Positions 15,661 through 17,272 of a stretch of DNA of 17,272 nucleotides are shown piece after piece. Made by a program: the position numbers and the translations under genes. The notes under the pieces are model-generated. The model was not told where the DNA came from. It saw nothing but the letters and a program-made list of their open reading frames with translations, and did not search any database. The stretch comes from Saccoglossus kowalevskii. Its lineage: Eukaryota > Hemichordata > Enteropneusta > Harrimaniidae. The stretch's first letter is position 1; every line of letters starts with the position of its first letter. Where the stretch lies: NCBI RefSeq assembly GCF_000003605.2, contig NW_003151753.1, forward strand, positions 916,521 to 933,792, written 5' to 3'.

Positions 15661-17272
15661 TTACGAAGTTGGGAGCTCATTCCAATGTTTTACAAGAGAA
15701 AATGTCAGACTTTTCTTAGTTGAACTTAAATTAATTTGTGGTGTGGCAAGTTTCTCAGAGGTTACTGATCGTGTATGGTATGGATGTGATATTGATAAGG
15801 CGTAATGATCCAGAGAGTGTGCATGGCGGCCATTTTTCAAATCGTATGCAAATAAACATGTATTGTACTTACATAATTTATACACATCAAGAATGCCAAG
15901 TTGCAGGAAAAGTGGTGTGGTACTTGCTCGAAAAGGAGAGAAAGAAATTAATCTGACAAACTTTTTTTGTAATTTAAAAATTGGATCAATATATGTGCTA
16001 AAAGTGTGTCCCCATATTTCTATACAATAAGCAATGTGTGGGAGAATCAACGAGTTGTAATGTAATATCATAATGGATTTTGGTAAATAATGCCTCAAGT
16101 ATGAGATTATCCCAATTGTTTTACTGATTTTTTTAACAATGTTATCGATATGGGGTCTCCAACAAAGTGTTGAGTCAAGCGTGACACCTAAATAAACAGC
16201 TGACGACACCATTCTTAATGACAAATCATCAATTGATAATACGCCCTCAATAGTTGTTTTTCTTTGAGCTGTCTGAAAAATCATGAAATTTGTTTTGTCA
16301 ATGTTTATAGTTAATTTATTTGATTTACACCAGGTAGCAACTTTATTTAATTCAATATTAAGTGTGTGAAGGTTTACAGAACGGTCTTTTACGGAATAAA
16401 ATAGACTGGTGTCATCAGCAAATAGTCTGAATGAAAAAAGGGGGGATGATCGAGAAATGTCATTAATATAAACTAAAAAAAGAAGAGGGCCTAGGATTGA
16501 CCCTTGTGGTACCCCTGTGGAAATAGTTTCACAGTCAGAATCATTGTTTTTAGTACTGACATATTGTTGCCGACCGTCCAAAAAAGTTTTAAACCAGTTC
16601 AAAGTTGACCCTCTAATCCCATATTGTTGTAGTTTAGCTAGCAAAATACTGTGATCAATGGTATCGAAAGCTTTTCTCAAATCTATAAAAGCACCAAGTG
16701 TGACAAAACCTTCATCTATTCTTTTTGAGATTTCAGCTGTGAGATCAGCTAAGGCGAGTTTAGTGCTATATTGCTTTCGGAACCCGTACTGATTTTCTGA
16801 AAGAATTTTAAATTTGTCCATAAAGGCACACAACTGTTTATTGGCGAATGATTCGAATAGTTTGCTGAAGACAGGTAAAACGGAAATCGGCCTGTAGTTT
16901 CCAACTTCATAAGCACACCCTTTCTTGAAAATGGGAGTCACCCGTGCTTTTTTCAGTTTCGACAAGGAACAATTTATAATATAGGCGATTGGTTCGGCAA
17001 TATATTCAGCAGCCACTTTCACAAGTTTTGGGTGAATACCGTCATAACCAACGGATTTACGAATGTCAAATTTGTCAATTTCATTTAAGACATCGTGTGC
17101 ACAGACAGGGCGAAAGAAAAATGACTCTGATTGTCTGTTGCCAAGGTAGTCATTAAAATTGGTGTTACAGGTAATCTCCGAAGCAAGCTTTGGGCCAATG
17201 TTAACAAAGTAAGAATTGAACAAATGTGCAATATCCTTACTGTTTGTAACAAATTCTTCTGGTTTGGTGGTT
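15661..17272 (-). CDS. LINE ORF2 fragment: reverse transcriptase (open at right edge)
   Basis: 536 residues are visible, starting inside the protein (KPEEFVTNSKDIAHLFNSYF). It copies element RNA into DNA at a nicked target. Motifs in order: VGYDGIHP near residue 74, NYRPIS near 125, QYGFRK near 161, FIDLRKAFDTIDH with catalytic Asp near 197, TGVPQGSILGPLLF near 252, FADD with the paired catalytic Asp near 286-287 (16411-16422), then thumb-like sequence with NKLTINIDKT and YLGVTLD. The catalytic residues are intact. Oddities: NCSLSKLKKARV near residue 100 lacks the five to seven residues that relatives carry between NCSL and the K-x-A-x-V segment; and the frame stops after WNELPTS, although the same frame continues as NITLRNSFKMALKNIV to a second stop at 15610-15612, which looks like the usual C-terminus. 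The copy is therefore probably dead. Confidence 0.9.
   Translation of the reverse strand, partial: TTKPEEFVTNSKDIAHLFNSYFVNIGPKLASEITCNTNFNDYLGNRQSESFFFRPVCAHDVLNEIDKFDIRKSVGYDGIHPKLVKVAAEYIAEPIAYIINCSLSKLKKARVTPIFKKGCAYEVGNYRPISVLPVFSKLFESFANKQLCAFMDKFKILSENQYGFRKQYSTKLALADLTAEISKRIDEGFVTLGAFIDLRKAFDTIDHSILLAKLQQYGIRGSTLNWFKTFLDGRQQYVSTKNNDSDCETISTGVPQGSILGPLLFLVYINDISRSSPLFSFRLFADDTSLFYSVKDRSVNLHTLNIELNKVATWCKSNKLTINIDKTNFMIFQTAQRKTTIEGVLSIDDLSLRMVSSAVYLGVTLDSTLCWRPHIDNIVKKISKTIGIISYLRHYLPKSIMILHYNSLILPHIAYCIEIWGHTFSTYIDPIFKLQKKFVRLISFSPFRASTTPLFLQLGILDVYKLCKYNTCLFAYDLKNGRHAHSLDHYALSISHPYHTRSVTSEKLATPQINLSSTKKSLTFSLVKHWNELPTS

Larger units (their letters stand above)
15244..17272 (-). mobile_element. 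CR1/L2-like non-LTR retrotransposon (LINE), 3' part
   Basis: Minus-strand element entering from the right edge, made of a reverse transcriptase ORF, a 3' UTR of about 365 bases and a short repeat end. The left end is marked by (AGAAT)n at 15246-15260, read as (ATTCT)n on the element's own strand, following AATAAA. Simple-repeat 3' ends instead of a poly(A) tail are usual in the CR1/L2-related clades. It is antisense to the cadherin gene and sits in its next intron if the gene continues to the right. The endonuclease part lies outside the window. Confidence 0.85.

Noticed and set aside
15738-15956. Plus-strand frame of 72 codons across the LINE
   Set aside because: It is the antisense shadow of the reverse transcriptase ORF.

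Overview
The window is eukaryotic, from an AT-rich and intron-rich animal genome, most likely an invertebrate. Three things point that way. A single protein is split over many short exons with consensus GT/AG splice sites. That protein is a cadherin, an animal family. The introns and flanks carry an LTR retrotransposon, a CR1/L2-like LINE and a non-autonomous DNA transposon. Nothing bacterial or operon-like is present.

Layout. Positions 1-489 hold the 5' end of an LTR retrotransposon on the minus strand: an LTR with CCAAT boxes, a TATA box and AATAAA, then a tRNA-His-like primer binding site, then a gag-like ORF running off the left edge. Positions 490-4048 hold no exon I can support. A CpG-dense patch near 2570-2770 is the only promoter-like spot. 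Positions 4049-14095 hold twelve plus-strand exons of one atypical cadherin, covering extracellular repeats EC1 to EC4 and the start of EC5. The repeat order, the odd calcium motif closing EC2 and the long loop in EC3 resemble the CDH23 / CDHR2 (protocadherin-24) group, whose members build links between stereocilia or microvilli. The signal-peptide exon and everything after early EC5 (remaining repeats, membrane segment, cytoplasmic tail) are not seen here.

Intron 9 contains an 814-bp element with perfect 13-bp terminal inverted repeats between TTAA copies. Intron 4 holds an unexplained 82-codon ORF after a G-run. Positions 15244-17272 hold the 3' part of a minus-strand LINE: a reverse transcriptase ORF open at the right edge, a 3' UTR with a nested hairpin, and an (AGAAT)n end. 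It lies in the intron after exon 12 if the gene continues beyond the window.

Most notable points: a one-base reading-phase conflict between cadherin exons 2 and 3, with an in-phase strong internal donor that would bypass it but delete a calcium motif; the LTR element's primer binding site lying four bases from its gag start; the TTAA-flanked element; and a LINE ORF that appears to stop 17 codons early and to lack a few residues in the reverse transcriptase. I see no convincing new multi-gene system.
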